Shown here: positions 50,720 to 61,503 of the stretch, one piece after another | Layout of the letters: every line of letters starts with the position of its first letter | How positions within the stretch are numbered: position 1 is the first letter of the stretch | DNA from: Trabulsiella odontotermitis | GTDB taxonomy: Bacteria > Pseudomonadota > Gammaproteobacteria > Enterobacterales > Enterobacteriaceae | Assembly: GCF_001297775.1 (NCBI RefSeq) | Contig: NZ_LIFX01000003.1 | Coordinates: 124,001 to 188,000, forward strand | Length of the DNA stretch: 64,000 nt | Reading direction: 5' to 3' | Program-made: the position numbers and the translations under genes | Notes under the pieces: generated by a model | The model's input: the letters and a program-made list of their open reading frames with translations, nothing else | Told to the model about the DNA's origin: nothing | Database searches by the model: none

Positions 50720-50755
50720 GGTAAGAAAAAGAAATGGGCGGCGCTGACACCGCCC
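50720..50755 (-). terminator. Intrinsic terminator after ppnN
   Basis: A 6-bp GC stem (gggcgg 50736-50741 with ccgccc 50750-50755) is followed on the minus strand by atttctttttc, a U-rich tract. It lies just after the ppnN stop. Confidence 0.75.
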
Positions 50756-50761
50756 GGGAGA

Positions 50762-52126
50762 TTATGCGCAAATTTCGTAGCAGGGAATGTAGGCGGAACC
50801 CGGAAGTTTCATGCGGTGCTGGGCCACAAAACCCTGCAGCAGATCGTCCATCCGGCGCATCATGTCGCTGTCACCGTGGATCTTGTACGGGCCATATTGT
50901 TCGATGGCGCGAATGCCTACTTCCTTCACGTTACCCGCGACGATACCGGAGAAGGCGCGGCGCAGGTCTGCCGCCAGCACTTCGACGGGTTGATCCGGAT
51001 AGAGTTTCAGGTTTGCCATGTTCTCGTGGGTCGGCTCAAACGGGACTTGCAGATCCGGTGCAATACGAATCGACCAGTTGAAGCTGTAGGCATCCCCCGT
51101 GTCGCGGCGGTTTTCTTTCACCAGCGGCATGGCCTTTTTCATCTGACGGGCCACTTCGGCGGCATCGTCAATGATGATGCGATAATGGCGGCGCGCGTTT
51201 TCACCCAGCGTATGAACGATAAACTCATCCAGCACGCGGAAGTAATCGGCGCTCTCTTTCGGCCCGGTCAGGATCAACGGCAGCACCTGATTTTTGTTGG
51301 CCGGATTCATCAGGATGCCGAGCAGGTAGAGCAACTCTTCCGCCGTACCCACGCCGCCCGGGAAGATGATGATGCCGTGTGCGAGGCGCACAAACGCTTC
51401 CAGACGTTTTTCGATGTCCGGCATGATGATCAGTTCGTTCACCAGCGGGTTTGGTGGCTCAGCAGCGATGATTGACGGCTCGGTCATGCCGATAAAACGT
51501 CCTTCTTTGTAGCGCTGTTGTGCGTGACCGACCGCCGCGCCTTTCATCGGCGCTTCCATCGCGCCAGGGCCGCAGCCGGTACAAATGTTCAGTTCGCGCA
51601 GACCAAGCTGGGTACCGACGCGACGGGCGTACAGGTATTCGGTTTCGTTGATCGAGTGACCGCCCCAGCACACCACCATGCCTGGCGCTTCGCCAACATG
51701 AAGCGCGCGGGCGTTACGCAGGATCGAAAACACCAGGTTGGTGATGTGGGTCGAGCTGGCCAGATCCAGATTCGGAAAACGCACGGTGTTGTGGATTTGC
51801 CCGTAGACGAACAGGATGTCGCGCAGAACGGCAAACAGGTTGGCCTGTAACGCGCGGATGATACGCCCGTCGACGAAAGCCTCTTCCGGTGGGTTAATCA
51901 GTTCAAGCTTAACGCCACGCTCGCGGCGCAGCACGTTGATGTCAAAGCTCTCGAAGCGAGAAAGCAGCTCCTGGCTGCTGTCGGTCAGACTGCCGGAGTT
52001 AAGTACAGCCAGGGAACAGTTACGAAACAGTTGATACAGGTCGCTGCTGGCCGTGCGTTTCAGCATGTCGACTTCCAGCTGCGACAACATGTCCATAGAG
52101 CCCAATGGGCTAATGTGTGTAATCAA
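50762..52126 (-). CDS. ppnN: Pyrimidine/purine nucleotide 5'-monophosphate nucleosidase PpnN
   Basis: PpnN (formerly YgdH) splits nucleoside monophosphates, especially GMP, to base and ribose phosphate, and is stimulated by (p)ppGpp. The 454-residue protein has the Rossmann-like LOG core with the catalytic motif [10 protein letters not shown] (PGGxGTxxE) near residue 254 and [14 protein letters not shown] upstream of it. The length is that of the E. coli protein. Confidence 0.95.
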   Translation of the reverse strand: MITHISPLGSMDMLSQLEVDMLKRTASSDLYQLFRNCSLAVLNSGSLTDSSQELLSRFESFDINVLRRERGVKLELINPPEEAFVDGRIIRALQANLFAVLRDILFVYGQIHNTVRFPNLDLASSTHITNLVFSILRNARALHVGEAPGMVVCWGGHSINETEYLYARRVGTQLGLRELNICTGCGPGAMEAPMKGAAVGHAQQRYKEGRFIGMTEPSIIAAEPPNPLVNELIIMPDIEKRLEAFVRLAHGIIIFPGGVGTAEELLYLLGILMNPANKNQVLPLILTGPKESADYFRVLDEFIVHTLGENARRHYRIIIDDAAEVARQMKKAMPLVKENRRDTGDAYSFNWSIRIAPDLQVPFEPTHENMANLKLYPDQPVEVLAADLRRAFSGIVAGNVKEVGIRAIEQYGPYKIHGDSDMMRRMDDLLQGFVAQHRMKLPGSAYIPCYEICA

Positions 52127-52201
52127 GTGAACTCCTTACGGGACCATAATAAGTTTTCCCTATGAATTACAATAGCCTCGTCGGTTCTGTTTTCACAAGG
52201 T

Positions 52202-52225
52202 AATGCGCGGAAATGTCCGCGCATT
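52202..52225 (-). other. Hairpin between queF and ppnN
   Basis: A perfect 10-bp stem (aatgcgcgga with tccgcgcatt) and a four-base loop lie 16 bases after queF on the minus strand. There is no clear U-tract for that direction, so the terminator role is uncertain. Confidence 0.5.
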
Positions 52226-52240
52226 TTACGTAAATATTTC

Positions 52241-53086
52241 TTATTGACGAGCCAGTCGTCCGGTGGCGGGGGCAAAGTCGGTATTCGAACGCCAGGGGTT
52301 GATATCCAGACCACCGCGGCGGGTGTAGCGGGCATAGACGCTCAGCGTTTCAGGCTGGCAGAAGCGCATGATGTCGTTAAAGATACGCTCCACGCACTGT
52401 TCATGAAATTCGTTGTGATGGCGGAAGGAAACCAGATAACGCAGCAGCTTTTCCCGGTCGATTTTCGCGCCGCGATACTGGATTTGCACCGAACCCCAGT
52501 CCGGCTGATGAGTGATGAGGCAGTTGGATTTCAGCAGATGGCTGACCAGTGTCTCCTCCACGCGCTTGCCGCTGGCGGCATCCTGCAGATAGTCGGCACT
52601 GAACTGGTAGTTGTCGATGTCGATATCCTGATCGTCAATGCAGGTGCCGTTAAAGTGGGCGACAGGCTGCCCTTCGATTTCATCCAGACGGTACAACGCC
52701 ACGGAAACCTTGCCCTGCGCGCAGGCGCTGAGGTCGCGCTCCAGCGTCGCACGTACCGCGTCCCGGTCGGCAAAACGCGTCTGGTTAAAGCTGTTGAGAT
52801 AGAGCTTAAAGCTTTTCGACTCCACCAGATTGACCGTTGTATCGTCGAGTTCGACATGGCCTACCGCCACCTGGGGCAGCCCTTTCGCATTGAGCCATGA
52901 CAGTTCGTACAGCGTCCAGATGTCCGCGCCGTGGAAGGGCAGGCTGTCGGCATGCAGGCCGAGAGGATCGCGATTCAGACTGCGTGGAACACCCTGCAAC
53001 AGCGAGGCGTCGTAGGTGTCGCGGTAGTCGGTCGTTTTGCCGAGCGTCAGGCCAGCCAGCGCCTGATGATTTTCATAAGAAGACAT
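52241..53086 (-). CDS. queF: 7-cyano-7-deazaguanine reductase QueF
   Basis: QueF reduces preQ0 to preQ1 with NADPH in queuosine synthesis. The 281-residue protein is the long, two-domain enterobacterial type. The catalytic cysteine is Cys189 in [13 protein letters not shown] with the general acid Asp196; the QueF motif [13 protein letters not shown] binding NADPH is near residues 89-101. It is divergent from syd. Confidence 0.96.
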   Translation of the reverse strand: MSSYENHQALAGLTLGKTTDYRDTYDASLLQGVPRSLNRDPLGLHADSLPFHGADIWTLYELSWLNAKGLPQVAVGHVELDDTTVNLVESKSFKLYLNSFNQTRFADRDAVRATLERDLSACAQGKVSVALYRLDEIEGQPVAHFNGTCIDDQDIDIDNYQFSADYLQDAASGKRVEETLVSHLLKSNCLITHQPDWGSVQIQYRGAKIDREKLLRYLVSFRHHNEFHEQCVERIFNDIMRFCQPETLSVYARYTRRGGLDINPWRSNTDFAPATGRLARQ

Positions 53087-53154
53087 GTTTCACCGTGATA
53101 AAGCAGGTACACTATGGCCCAATTCTATACCGGCTGATGAAAAGAGAGAAATCG

Positions 53155-53700
53155 GTGGATAACCAGACTGCAGAAGCGCTTCAGGCGTTTACCCAACGGT
53201 ATTGCGACGCATGGCGGCGTGAATATAACAGCTGGCCCCGCAGCGAGGATCTCTACGGCGTGCCGTCTCCCTGCACGGTATCCACCACCGATGAGGCGGT
53301 CTTCTGGCAGCCGCAATCGTTTGATCTGACGCCGAATGTAAACGCGGTTGAACGCGCGCTGGACATTGTGATACAACAGCCGCTTCATTCGTATTACACC
53401 ACCCAATATGCCGGTGATATGTCAGCAACGTTTATGGGTGAACCCCTGTTGTTGCTACAAACCTGGAGCGCGGATGACTTCCGGCGCGTTCAGGAAAACC
53501 TGATTGGTCACCTGGTCACGCAGAAACGTCTGAAGCTGTCGCCGACATTATTTATCGCGACGCTGGACAGCGAACTGGACGTCATTTCGGTGTGTAATCT
53601 GACCGGCGAGGTCATTAAAGAAACCCTCGGTACGCCGCAGCGTACGGTACTTTCTTCCTCTCTTGCGAGTTTTCTCAATCAACTCGAACCGCTTTTGTAA
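53155..53700 (+). CDS. syd: SecY-interacting protein Syd
   Basis: Syd is a peripheral inner membrane protein that binds SecY and helps check SecYEG assembly. The protein is 181 residues, like E. coli Syd. The start codon is GTG at 53155 after an AAGAGAGAA ribosome site, giving [12 protein letters not shown]; longer in-frame versions from 52897 would overlap queF and are unlike any Syd. YCDAW, YGVPSPC and LLQTWSEDDFRRVQ-like (here [18 protein letters not shown]) blocks are present. Confidence 0.93.
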   Translation: MDNQTAEALQAFTQRYCDAWRREYNSWPRSEDLYGVPSPCTVSTTDEAVFWQPQSFDLTPNVNAVERALDIVIQQPLHSYYTTQYAGDMSATFMGEPLLLLQTWSADDFRRVQENLIGHLVTQKRLKLSPTLFIATLDSELDVISVCNLTGEVIKETLGTPQRTVLSSSLASFLNQLEPLL

Positions 53701-53719
53701 TCCAGACTACTACAGGACT

Positions 53720-53737
53720 TGTGAGACATCTCTTACA
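53720..53737. promoter_or_regulatory. UvrY-type palindrome upstream of csrB
   Basis: The 18-mer tgtgagacatctcttaca matches the UvrY/SirA binding palindrome (TGTGAGAGATCTCTTACA) with one mismatch. It lies about 175 bases before csrB, the expected distance for a distal UvrY activator site. Confidence 0.8.
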
Positions 53738-53911
53738 CGCGCTGTGAGAGATCGCCTTGAGACAGGTGAGAGACTGGCTTAAAAAAAGAACACGTTTCTA
53801 TAAATATCAATACGTTATAATCCTCACTGCGTACTTTCATATGAAACAAGGCTTACGGATTTGTCTTATGGCGGGGTTGTAAGACGAAGCGGAATAAGAG
53901 ATCCTATGTAC

Positions 53912-54280
53912 GTCGACAGGGAGTCAGACAAAAGAAGCGAACATCAGGATGATGACGCTTCAGGGAATACACCAGGACGGTGCTGCAGGGAAAGGCTTCA
54001 GGATGAAGCAAAAGGAGAGCGCAGGAACGCGTTAAAGGACACCTCCAGGAGGGAGAACGAGAGCCGGTCGGGATGTTCGGTGGATCAGGAAGATCAAGGA
54101 ATGCTTAAGGATGAGTACATTCACATCGGGGTGGTGTGGAGCAGGATGCACAAGTTTACGGATGAACATGGGTCAGGAGACCCCAGGAAAAGTTGTCAAG
54201 GATGAGCAGGGAGCACGTTGAGTAGCCGGATTGCTGCGAAACGAACCGGGAGCACTGTTTCGACAGTGCTCCCTTTTTTT
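53912..54280 (+). ncRNA. csrB: CsrB regulatory RNA, antagonist of CsrA
   Basis: The RNA begins gtcgacagggagtcagacaa, as E. coli CsrB, and ends with a hairpin (gggagcactgtttcgacagtgctccc) and a T-run; the length is about 369 bases. It contains about 25 GGA triplets, many in caGGAtg or aaGGAtg hairpin loops that bind CsrA dimers. CsrB frees target mRNAs by sequestering CsrA. The place between syd and yqcC is as in E. coli. A 114-codon ORF crosses it but is not a gene. Confidence 0.97.
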
Positions 54281-54335
54281 GTTTTTCCGCCGCCAGTGGT
54301 ATCCTGCGTCACCGTTTTTTTGCACCGAGGTTCTC

Positions 54336-54665
54336 ATGACTCTTCACGACAACGTACGTGCGCAGCTGCGTGCCATTGAAACCGTGATGCGGCTGCATCA
54401 GCACTGGCAGAGCGACGCACCCGACGCCAGCGCGTTCAACAGCGATCAGCCTTTCTGCATGGACACCCTGGCGCCGCTGGAATGGCTGCAATGGGTATTG
54501 ATCCCACGGATGCATCAGTTGCTCGACAACGGCCAGCCGCTGCCGCAAAATTTTGCCATCGCGCCCTATTATGAAGTGGCCCTCGACGCCAGCCATCCAC
54601 TGCGCGAGCGTGTGCTGCCGGAGTTACTGGCTCTTGACGCCCTGTTTGCGGACGACCACGCCTGA
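54336..54665 (+). CDS. yqcC: YqcC family protein
   Basis: A 109-residue DUF446 protein with a mostly helical pattern, similar in length to E. coli YqcC. The ATG at 54336 begins MTLHDNVRAQLRAIE; upstream in-frame starts would run into csrB and its terminator. Function unknown, although the family is always placed before truC, whose start shares the last base of the yqcC stop (TGATG). Confidence 0.92.
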   Translation: MTLHDNVRAQLRAIETVMRLHQHWQSDAPDASAFNSDQPFCMDTLAPLEWLQWVLIPRMHQLLDNGQPLPQNFAIAPYYEVALDASHPLRERVLPELLALDALFADDHA

Positions 54666-55459
54666 TGCTGGAAATCATTTACCAGGACGAATGGCTGGTG
54701 GCGGTGAATAAACCGTCCGGCTGGCTGGTACACCGCAGCTGGCTCGATCGCGATGAAAAAGTGGTGGTGATGCAGACCGTGCGCGATCAAATCGGCCAGC
54801 ACGTCTTTACCGCGCATCGTCTCGATCGCCCGACCTCCGGCGTACTGCTGATGGGCCTGTCCAGCGAGGCGGGTCGTCTGCTGGCGCAACAGTTTGAACA
54901 GCATCAGATCCAGAAACGCTATCACGCCATTGTCCGCGGCTGGCTGACCGGCGACGATCTGCTGGATTACCCGCTGGTGGAAGAGCTGGACAAAATTGCC
55001 GATAAATTTGCCCGCGACGACAAAGGCCCGCAGCCTGCCGTGACGCACTACCGCGGGCTGGCGACGGTGGAAATGCCCGTCGCCACCGGGCGATACCCGA
55101 CCACGCGCTACGGTCTGGTCGAGCTGGAGCCGAAAACCGGCCGCAAGCACCAGCTGCGCCGCCATCTTAAACATCTTCGTCATCCGATCATTGGCGACAG
55201 CAAGCATGGCGATTTACGTCAGAACCGCAGCGCCGCTGACCATTTTGGCTGCCACCGGCTGATGCTGCATGCCAGCACGTTATCGCTGACGCACCCGTTT
55301 ACCGGCGAACCCTTAACGCTGCATGCGGGCTTTGACGAGGTCTGGATGCAGGCACTGACGCAATTCGGCTGGCGCGGTCTTCTCCCGATAAACGAAAGGG
55401 TTGAGTTTGCGGGCGGCAGCGGTCAGGATGGCGTTATCGATACAACATCAGGGAGTTAA
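54665..55459 (+). CDS. truC: tRNA pseudouridine-65 synthase TruC
   Basis: TruC converts U65 to pseudouridine in tRNA-Ile and tRNA-Asp. The 264-residue RluA-family protein has the catalytic Asp54 in HRLDRPTSG, and the later motif [18 protein letters not shown]. The length is near E. coli TruC. It is translationally coupled to yqcC (shared base) and yqcA follows two bases after its stop. Confidence 0.95.
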   Translation: MLEIIYQDEWLVAVNKPSGWLVHRSWLDRDEKVVVMQTVRDQIGQHVFTAHRLDRPTSGVLLMGLSSEAGRLLAQQFEQHQIQKRYHAIVRGWLTGDDLLDYPLVEELDKIADKFARDDKGPQPAVTHYRGLATVEMPVATGRYPTTRYGLVELEPKTGRKHQLRRHLKHLRHPIIGDSKHGDLRQNRSAADHFGCHRLMLHASTLSLTHPFTGEPLTLHAGFDEVWMQALTQFGWRGLLPINERVEFAGGSGQDGVIDTTSGS

Positions 55460-55461
55460 AC

Positions 55462-55905
55462 ATGGCAGAAGTGGGTATTTTTGTCGGCACCATGTATGGA
55501 AACGCGTTGCTGGTCGCAGAAGAAGCAGAAACCATCCTGACCGGGCTGGGGCATAAAGCCACCGTTTTTGAAGATCCCGAAATCAGTGACTGGGAAGCGT
55601 ATACCGGAAAATACGCGCTGGTTGTCACTTCGACTACCGGACAGGGCGATCTGCCGGACAGCATCGTCCCGCTGTTTGAAGGGATGAAAGACATGTACCA
55701 GCCGCACATGCGCTACGGCATTGTTGCGCTCGGCGACAGCACCTACGCCAACTTCTGCGGCGGCGGCAAGAAATTCGATGAGCGCCTGCAGGAACAGGGC
55801 GCGCAGCGCATCGGCGAGATGCTGATGATCGACGCCAGTGAAGATCCCGAACCTGAAAGCCTCTCCAACCCGTGGGTTGAACACTGGGCTACGCTGCTCA
55901 ACTGA
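55462..55905 (+). CDS. yqcA: Flavodoxin-like protein YqcA
   Basis: A 147-residue short-chain flavodoxin, probably binding FMN through the phosphate loop [13 protein letters not shown] near residue 9 and the [12 protein letters not shown] and [10 protein letters not shown] loops. It carries electrons at low potential, though no partner is proven. It begins two bases after truC and appears to be the last gene of a yqcC-truC-yqcA operon, with a small hairpin at 55912-55929. Confidence 0.95.
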   Translation: MAEVGIFVGTMYGNALLVAEEAETILTGLGHKATVFEDPEISDWEAYTGKYALVVTSTTGQGDLPDSIVPLFEGMKDMYQPHMRYGIVALGDSTYANFCGGGKKFDERLQEQGAQRIGEMLMIDASEDPEPESLSNPWVEHWATLLN

Positions 55906-55911
55906 TCATTC

Positions 55912-55929
55912 GCCCTTCTGCGGAAGGGC
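55912..55929 (+). terminator. Short hairpin after yqcA
   Basis: A 7-bp stem (gcccttc with gaagggc) and a four-base loop lie seven bases after the yqcA stop; the following T-content is low, so it may be a weak terminator. Confidence 0.5.
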
Positions 55930-56125
55930 ACATCTCACATTTCCTCTGATTTCCGTGAACCAGCCCCCATGCGGTTGGGCATAAGCCACAAATCTCCTTA
56001 ACCAGACTTGTTAATGCTGTGTTATTGCACGGTGAGCACCCGACCACCTGTTTTTATACTTTTTGCTGCCAGTTCATAAAGCAGCCTGTCATCGCGCGGC
56101 GCTGCAATAAAAAAACATAAAACGT

Positions 56126-56162
56126 CATTCTGATTACCCTACAGGTTGTGCTGTTCAGAATG
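56126..56162. promoter_or_regulatory. Inverted repeat in the gudP control region
   Basis: A perfect 8-base inverted repeat, cattctga and tcagaatg, is separated by 21 bases and lies about 40 bases before gudP. The regulator of gud genes in E. coli is CdaR, which responds to glucarate, galactarate and glycerate. That this is its site is a guess from position. Confidence 0.35.
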
Positions 56163-56202
56163 GATGTAGCTCAAAGCAAAGCTATGATTCAGGAGTACAA
56201 CA

Positions 56203-57558
56203 ATGAGTTCATTAAGTCACGAGGCGAGTGCCGTCGAAAAACGCACTAACGCCCGCTACTGGATAGTGGTGATGCTGTTTATCGTCACCTCCTTCAACTA
56301 TGGTGACCGCGCCACGCTGTCGATTGCCGGTTCGGAAATGGCCAAACAAATTGGTCTTGATCCGGTTGGCATGGGTTATGTTTTCTCCGCGTTTTCATGG
56401 GCCTATGTCATCGGTCAAATCCCCGGTGGCTGGCTGCTTGACCGCTTTGGTTCGAAACGGGTCTATTTCTGGTCGATCTTTATCTGGTCACTCTTTACGC
56501 TGTTGCAGGGCTTCGTCGATGTGTTCAGCGGCTTTGGCATAATTGTGGCGCTGTTTACCCTGCGTTTCCTCGTCGGCCTGGCGGAATCTCCGTCTTTCCC
56601 CGGCAACAGTCGCATCGTCGCGGCCTGGTTCCCGGCGCAGGAGAGGGGAACCGCGGTGGCGATTTTTAACTCGGCGCAGTATTTCGCGACCGTCATTTTC
56701 GCACCGATCATGGGTTGGCTGACACACGAAGTGGGCTGGTCGCATGTGTTCTTCTTTATGGGCGGGCTTGGGATCATCATCAGCTTTATCTGGCTGAAAG
56801 TGATCCACGAACCCAATCAACACCCCGGCGTGAACAAAAAAGAGCTGGAGTACATTGCGCAGGGCGGGGCGCTGATCAACATGGATCAGAAAAACGCGAA
56901 GCCGCACGTGCCGATGAGTGAAAAATGGGGGCAAATCAAACAGCTGATTAGCTCACGCATGATGATCGGCGTTTATATCGGACAGTACTGCATTAACGCG
57001 CTGACCTACTTCTTCATCACCTGGTTCCCGGTTTATCTGGTGCAGGCGCGCGGCATGTCGATTCTGAAAGCCGGGTTTGTCGCCTCTATTCCGGCGGTGT
57101 GTGGATTCGTCGGCGGTGTACTGGGCGGGATCATTTCAGACTGGCTGATGCGTCGCACCGGGTCGCTCAATGTCGCCCGTAAAACACCCATTGTGCTCGG
57201 CATGCTGCTTTCCATGACGATGGTGTTCTGTAACTACGTCGATACGGAATGGATGATCATCGGTTTCATGGCGATGGCGTTCTTCGGTAAAGGCATTGGC
57301 GCACTGGGCTGGGCGGTAATGGCAGACACCGCGCCGAAAGAGATCAGCGGTCTCTCCGGCGGGCTGTTCAACATGTTCGGCAACATTTCCGGCATCGTGA
57401 CGCCGATTGCGATTGGCTACATTGTCGGGGTGTCCGGCTCCTTTAACGGCGCGCTGATTTACGTCGGGATCCACGCGCTGGTGGCGGTACTGAGCTACCT
57501 GGTGGTGGTCGGCGATATCAAACGTATTGAACTGAAACCTGTGACAGGACGTGAATGA
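56203..57558 (+). CDS. gudP: D-glucarate/galactarate transporter GudP
   Basis: A 451-residue major-facilitator permease of the anion:cation symporter family with about twelve membrane segments. The N-terminal membrane region has the family motif [13 protein letters not shown] near residue 31. The length equals E. coli GudP. A good ribosome site (caggag) lies before the ATG. The stop TGA overlaps the gudX start by one or four bases, so transport and enzyme genes are coupled. Confidence 0.95.
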   Translation: MSSLSHEASAVEKRTNARYWIVVMLFIVTSFNYGDRATLSIAGSEMAKQIGLDPVGMGYVFSAFSWAYVIGQIPGGWLLDRFGSKRVYFWSIFIWSLFTLLQGFVDVFSGFGIIVALFTLRFLVGLAESPSFPGNSRIVAAWFPAQERGTAVAIFNSAQYFATVIFAPIMGWLTHEVGWSHVFFFMGGLGIIISFIWLKVIHEPNQHPGVNKKELEYIAQGGALINMDQKNAKPHVPMSEKWGQIKQLISSRMMIGVYIGQYCINALTYFFITWFPVYLVQARGMSILKAGFVASIPAVCGFVGGVLGGIISDWLMRRTGSLNVARKTPIVLGMLLSMTMVFCNYVDTEWMIIGFMAMAFFGKGIGALGWAVMADTAPKEISGLSGGLFNMFGNISGIVTPIAIGYIVGVSGSFNGALIYVGIHALVAVLSYLVVVGDIKRIELKPVTGRE

Positions 57559-58898
57559 TGAGCACACAATCCAGCCCCGTAATTACTGAGATGAAAGTGA
57601 TCCCGGTCGCCGGTCACGACAGCATGCTGCTGAATATCGGCGGGGCGCATAACGCGTACTTTACGCGTAATATCGTGGTGCTGAGCGACAATGCCGGGAA
57701 TACCGGCATAGGGGAAGCGCCGGGCGGCGAGGTGATTTACCAGACGCTGGTCGATGCCATTCCGATGGTCATCGGTCAGGAAGTGGCGCGCCTGAATCGC
57801 GTGGTGCAGCGCGTCCACAAAGGCAACCAGGCGGCGGATTTTGATACCTTCGGCAAAGGCGCGTGGACGTTTGAACTGCGCGTCAACGCCGTCGCGGCTC
57901 TCGAAGCAGCGCTGCTGGATCTGCTCGGCAAAGCGCTCAATGTGCCGGTGTGCGAATTGCTCGGTCCGGGCAAACAGCGCGATGCGGTGACGGTTCTCGG
58001 CTATCTCTTTTACATCGGCGATCGGACCAAAACCGATCTGCCGTATCTCGACGCCACACCAGGTTCGCATGACTGGTATCGCCTGCGCCATCAGGAAGCG
58101 ATGAACAGCGACGCGGTGGTACGGCTCGCGGAAGCGGCGCAGGATCGCTATGGTTTTAAAGATTTCAAACTGAAAGGCGGCGTGCTGTCCGGCGAGCAGG
58201 AAATCGACACTGTGCGGGCGCTGAAAAAGCGTTTCCCGAACGCGCGGATCACCGTTGATCCCAATGGCGCCTGGCTGCTTGATGAAGCCATTGCGTTATG
58301 TAAAGGGCTGCAGGATGTGCTGACCTATGCCGAAGATCCCTGTGGTGCCGAGCAGGGTTTTTCAGGCCGTGAGGTGATGGCGGAATTCCGCCGCGCGACA
58401 GGGCTGCCGGTCGCCACCAACATGATTGCCACCAACTGGCGGGAAATGGGCCACGCGGTGATGCTCAATGCCGTCGATATTCCGCTGGCCGACCCGCATT
58501 TCTGGACGCTGTCCGGCGCGGTGCGTGTCGCGCAGTTGTGCGACGACTGGGGGCTGACCTGGGGCTGTCACTCCAATAACCATTTCGATATTTCGCTGGC
58601 GATGTTTACCCACGTTGGCGCCGCGGCGCCAGGCACGCCAACCGCCATTGATACGCACTGGATCTGGCAGGAAGGGGATGCGCGCCTGACGAAAAATCCG
58701 CTGCAAATTAAAGACGGCAAGATTGCCGTTCCCGATGCGCCAGGGCTTGGCATCGAGCTGGACTGGGATCAGGTGCATAAGGCTCACGACACATATAAAC
58801 GTCTGCCAGGCGGCGCGCGCAATGACGCAGGCCCGATGCAATACCTGATCCCCGGCTGGACGTTTGATCGCAAACGCCCGGTTTTTGGCCGTAATTAA
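57558..58898 (+). CDS. gudX: Glucarate dehydratase-related protein GudX
   Basis: An enolase-superfamily protein of 446 residues, paralogous to GudD. The catalytic KxK motif (FKDFKLKGG), the acidic metal ligands ([16 protein letters not shown]) and the C-terminal histidine-containing CHSNNHFDI are all there. In E. coli GudX is much less active than GudD, and its role is uncertain. I chose the ATG at 57558, giving [12 protein letters not shown]; an ATG one codon earlier is equally possible. gudP overlaps and gudD follows 15 bases later. Confidence 0.93.
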   Translation: MSTQSSPVITEMKVIPVAGHDSMLLNIGGAHNAYFTRNIVVLSDNAGNTGIGEAPGGEVIYQTLVDAIPMVIGQEVARLNRVVQRVHKGNQAADFDTFGKGAWTFELRVNAVAALEAALLDLLGKALNVPVCELLGPGKQRDAVTVLGYLFYIGDRTKTDLPYLDATPGSHDWYRLRHQEAMNSDAVVRLAEAAQDRYGFKDFKLKGGVLSGEQEIDTVRALKKRFPNARITVDPNGAWLLDEAIALCKGLQDVLTYAEDPCGAEQGFSGREVMAEFRRATGLPVATNMIATNWREMGHAVMLNAVDIPLADPHFWTLSGAVRVAQLCDDWGLTWGCHSNNHFDISLAMFTHVGAAAPGTPTAIDTHWIWQEGDARLTKNPLQIKDGKIAVPDAPGLGIELDWDQVHKAHDTYKRLPGGARNDAGPMQYLIPGWTFDRKRPVFGRN

Positions 58899-58913
58899 TT
58901 AAAGGACTGACTC

Positions 58914-60254
58914 ATGACAACGCTACATTCCACACCGGTTGTGACTTCGATGCAGGTGATCCCGGTGGCCGGTTTCGACAGTATGTTGATGAACCTGAGC
59001 GGCGCGCATGCGCCGTTTTTCACGCGTAATATCGTGATCATTAAAGATAATTCGGGCCATACCGGCGTGGGTGAAATTCCGGGTGGCGAGAAGATCCGCC
59101 AGACGCTGGAAGACGCCGCGCCGCTGGTGATGGGTAAAACGCTGGGCGAATACAAAAACGTCCTCACCACCGTGCGCAATACTTTCGCTGATCGCGATGC
59201 CGGTGGGCGTGGACTACAAACCTTTGATTTACGAACCACGATCCATGTGGTGACCGGTATCGAAGCCGCGCTGCTCGATCTGCTCGGCCAGCATCTGGGC
59301 GTGAACGTCGCCTCGCTGCTCGGCGATGGTCAACAGCGCAGCGAAGTGGAAATGCTTGGCTATCTGTTCTTTGTCGGCAACCGGAAGCAAACGCCGCTGG
59401 CGTACCAGAGTCAGCCTGACGACGCCTGCGACTGGTATCGCCTGCGTCATGAGGGAGCCATGACTCCGCAGGCTGTAGTGCGTCTGGCGGAAGCCGCGTA
59501 TGAAAAATATGGCTTTAACGATTTCAAACTGAAAGGCGGCGTGCTGGCGGGTGAAGAAGAAGCCGAGGCCATCACCGCACTGGCGACGCGTTTCCCGCAG
59601 GCGCGCGTAACGCTTGATCCGAACGGTGCCTGGCTGCTGGATGAAGCCATTAAAATAGGTAAACAGCTTAAAGGTGTCCTGGCGTATGCTGAAGATCCTT
59701 GCGGTGCCGAACAGGGTTTCTCGGGCCGTGAAGTGATGGCGGAATTCCGTCGCGCGACGGGACTGCCGACGGCCACCAACATGATTGCTACCGACTGGCG
59801 TCAGATGGGCCATACTTTGTCATTACAATCGGTTGATATTCCGCTGGCTGACCCGCATTTCTGGACCATGCAGGGTTCGGTTCGCGTCGCGCAGATGTGT
59901 CATGATTTTGGTCTGACGTGGGGCTCTCACTCCAACAACCACTTTGACATCTCGCTGGCGATGTTTACCCATGTTGCCGCCGCGGCACCGGGGCATATCA
60001 CCGCCATTGATACGCACTGGATCTGGCAGGAAGGCAACCAGCGTCTCACGAAGCAGCCGTTTGAAATCAAAGGCGGCATGGTGCAGGTGCCGACGACGCC
60101 AGGGCTTGGCGTTGAACTGGATATGGATCGCGTCATGCAGGCCAACGAGTTGTATAAAAAACACGGCCTCGGCGCGCGCGATGACGCGATGGGAATGCAG
60201 TATCTGATCCCGAACTGGAAGTTTGATAACAAACGCCCGTGCATGGTGCGTTAA
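58914..60254 (+). CDS. gudD: D-glucarate dehydratase GudD
   Basis: GudD dehydrates D-glucarate (and L-idarate) to 5-keto-4-deoxyglucarate. The 446-residue enolase-superfamily enzyme has the same length as E. coli GudD, so the known base Lys207 (FKLKGG) and His339 (SHSNNHFDI) and the metal ligands are in register. It follows gudX, its paralogue, and precedes the glycerate kinase gene on the same strand. Confidence 0.96.
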   Translation: MTTLHSTPVVTSMQVIPVAGFDSMLMNLSGAHAPFFTRNIVIIKDNSGHTGVGEIPGGEKIRQTLEDAAPLVMGKTLGEYKNVLTTVRNTFADRDAGGRGLQTFDLRTTIHVVTGIEAALLDLLGQHLGVNVASLLGDGQQRSEVEMLGYLFFVGNRKQTPLAYQSQPDDACDWYRLRHEGAMTPQAVVRLAEAAYEKYGFNDFKLKGGVLAGEEEAEAITALATRFPQARVTLDPNGAWLLDEAIKIGKQLKGVLAYAEDPCGAEQGFSGREVMAEFRRATGLPTATNMIATDWRQMGHTLSLQSVDIPLADPHFWTMQGSVRVAQMCHDFGLTWGSHSNNHFDISLAMFTHVAAAAPGHITAIDTHWIWQEGNQRLTKQPFEIKGGMVQVPTTPGLGVELDMDRVMQANELYKKHGLGARDDAMGMQYLIPNWKFDNKRPCMVR

Positions 60255-60263
60255 TCAGTAATA

Positions 60264-60283
60264 GCCGCCCCGGGCGGGGCGGC
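60264..60283 (+). other. GC-rich hairpin between gudD and garK
   Basis: A perfect 8-bp, all-GC stem (gccgcccc with ggggcggc) and a four-base loop sit in the 60-base gap. It has no U-tract, so it probably acts as an mRNA-stability block or partial pause that favours gudD over garK. Confidence 0.55.
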
Positions 60284-60314
60284 AGTATGCCGTACAGACC
60301 CGTAAGGACAGCCT

Positions 60315-61460
60315 ATGAAGATAGTTATCGCACCGGATTCATACAAGGAAAGCCTGAGTGCGCTGGCAGTCGCTACCGCGATTGAACAGGGTTTCAGGGA
60401 GATTTATCCGGACGCGGAATACGTCAAATTGCCGATGGCAGATGGCGGGGAAGGTACGGTGGACGTGATGATTGCCGCGACGCAGGGGCGGCGGGTAGAC
60501 GTTGATGTGACAGGCCCGCTTGGCGACACGGTACACGGGTTTTACGGCGTTTCCGGTGACGGAAAATGCGCGTTTATTGAAATGGCTGCCGCGAGCGGTC
60601 TCGAACAGGTGCCGGTCGCCCGACGCGATCCGCTAAAAACCACCTCGTGGGGCACTGGTGAATTAATCGGTCATGCGCTGGATGCGGGCGTTGAACAAAT
60701 CATTATCGGCATTGGCGGCAGCGCGACTAACGATGGCGGCGCTGGCATGATGCAGGCGCTGGGCGCACAGTTGCTGACCGTTGACGGGCAGCAAATTGCT
60801 CACGGCGGCGGTGCGCTGGAAAAGCTCGATCGCATTGATATTCGCCATCTTGATCGTCGTCTGGCGACCTGCAGGATTGATGTCGCCTGCGATGTCACCA
60901 ATCCCCTCACTGGCCCGGAAGGTGCCACTGCGGTGTTCGGCCCGCAAAAAGGGGCGACGGAGGTGATGATTGCTCAGCTGGATCGGGCGCTGGAACGCTA
61001 TGCCCGGATCATCGCCCGTGATCTGGACATTGACGTGCTGGATCTGGAAGGTGGCGGCGCGGCAGGCGGGATGGGCGCGGCGCTGTATGCATTTTGCGGT
61101 GCGCGCTTACGCCAGGGGATTGAGATCGTCACGGATGCGCTGAAACTTGATGAGCAGGTCGCCGACGCGGATCTGGTGATCACCGGCGAAGGGCGCATCG
61201 ACAGCCAGACGATCCACGGTAAAGTGCCGGTGGGCGTCGCCAGAATTGCGAAGCGGCATAATGTGCCGGTAATAGGGATTGCGGGCAGTCTGACGGCGGA
61301 CGTTGGCGTCGTGCATCAGCACGGGATCGACGCGGTGTTCAGCGTCATCTATACCATTTGCACGCTGGAAGAGGCGCTGGCTCAGGCGGGTGACAACGTG
61401 CGCATGGCGGCACGAAACATTGCCGCGGTGGTGAAAATCGGCGCAACGCAGCGTGGCTGA
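60315..61460 (+). CDS. garK: Glycerate 2-kinase, GarK family
   Basis: A 381-residue glycerate kinase of the GarK/GlxK family; it begins MKIVIAPDSYKESLSALAVA, the family's N-terminal signature, with the GIGGSATNDGGAGM phosphate loop near residue 134 and TGEGRIDSQT near residue 290. It phosphorylates D-glycerate to 2-phosphoglycerate. In E. coli garK lies apart, in garPLRK; here it follows gudD and supplies the last step of glucarate breakdown after aldolase and tartronate semialdehyde reductase. Salmonella has a similar arrangement. Confidence 0.93.
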   Translation: MKIVIAPDSYKESLSALAVATAIEQGFREIYPDAEYVKLPMADGGEGTVDVMIAATQGRRVDVDVTGPLGDTVHGFYGVSGDGKCAFIEMAAASGLEQVPVARRDPLKTTSWGTGELIGHALDAGVEQIIIGIGGSATNDGGAGMMQALGAQLLTVDGQQIAHGGGALEKLDRIDIRHLDRRLATCRIDVACDVTNPLTGPEGATAVFGPQKGATEVMIAQLDRALERYARIIARDLDIDVLDLEGGGAAGGMGAALYAFCGARLRQGIEIVTDALKLDEQVADADLVITGEGRIDSQTIHGKVPVGVARIAKRHNVPVIGIAGSLTADVGVVHQHGIDAVFSVIYTICTLEEALAQAGDNVRMAARNIAAVVKIGATQRG

Positions 61461-61472
61461 ATGCTGAACATT

Positions 61473-61498
61473 ATCGGCCCGGCGGGCGCCAGGCCGAT
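61473..61498. terminator. Hairpin between convergent garK and barA
   Basis: A 7-bp stem (atcggcc with ggccgat) spans a 12-base loop. It lies between two convergent genes and could help terminate both, but there is no U-tract on either side. Confidence 0.4.
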
Positions 61499-61503
61499 AC
61501 GTG

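Noticed and set aside
53861-54205. A 114-codon open frame on the + strand
   Set aside because: It lies almost wholly within csrB. Purine-rich GGA repeats of CsrB RNAs often leave an open frame; there is no supporting ribosome site or homology.
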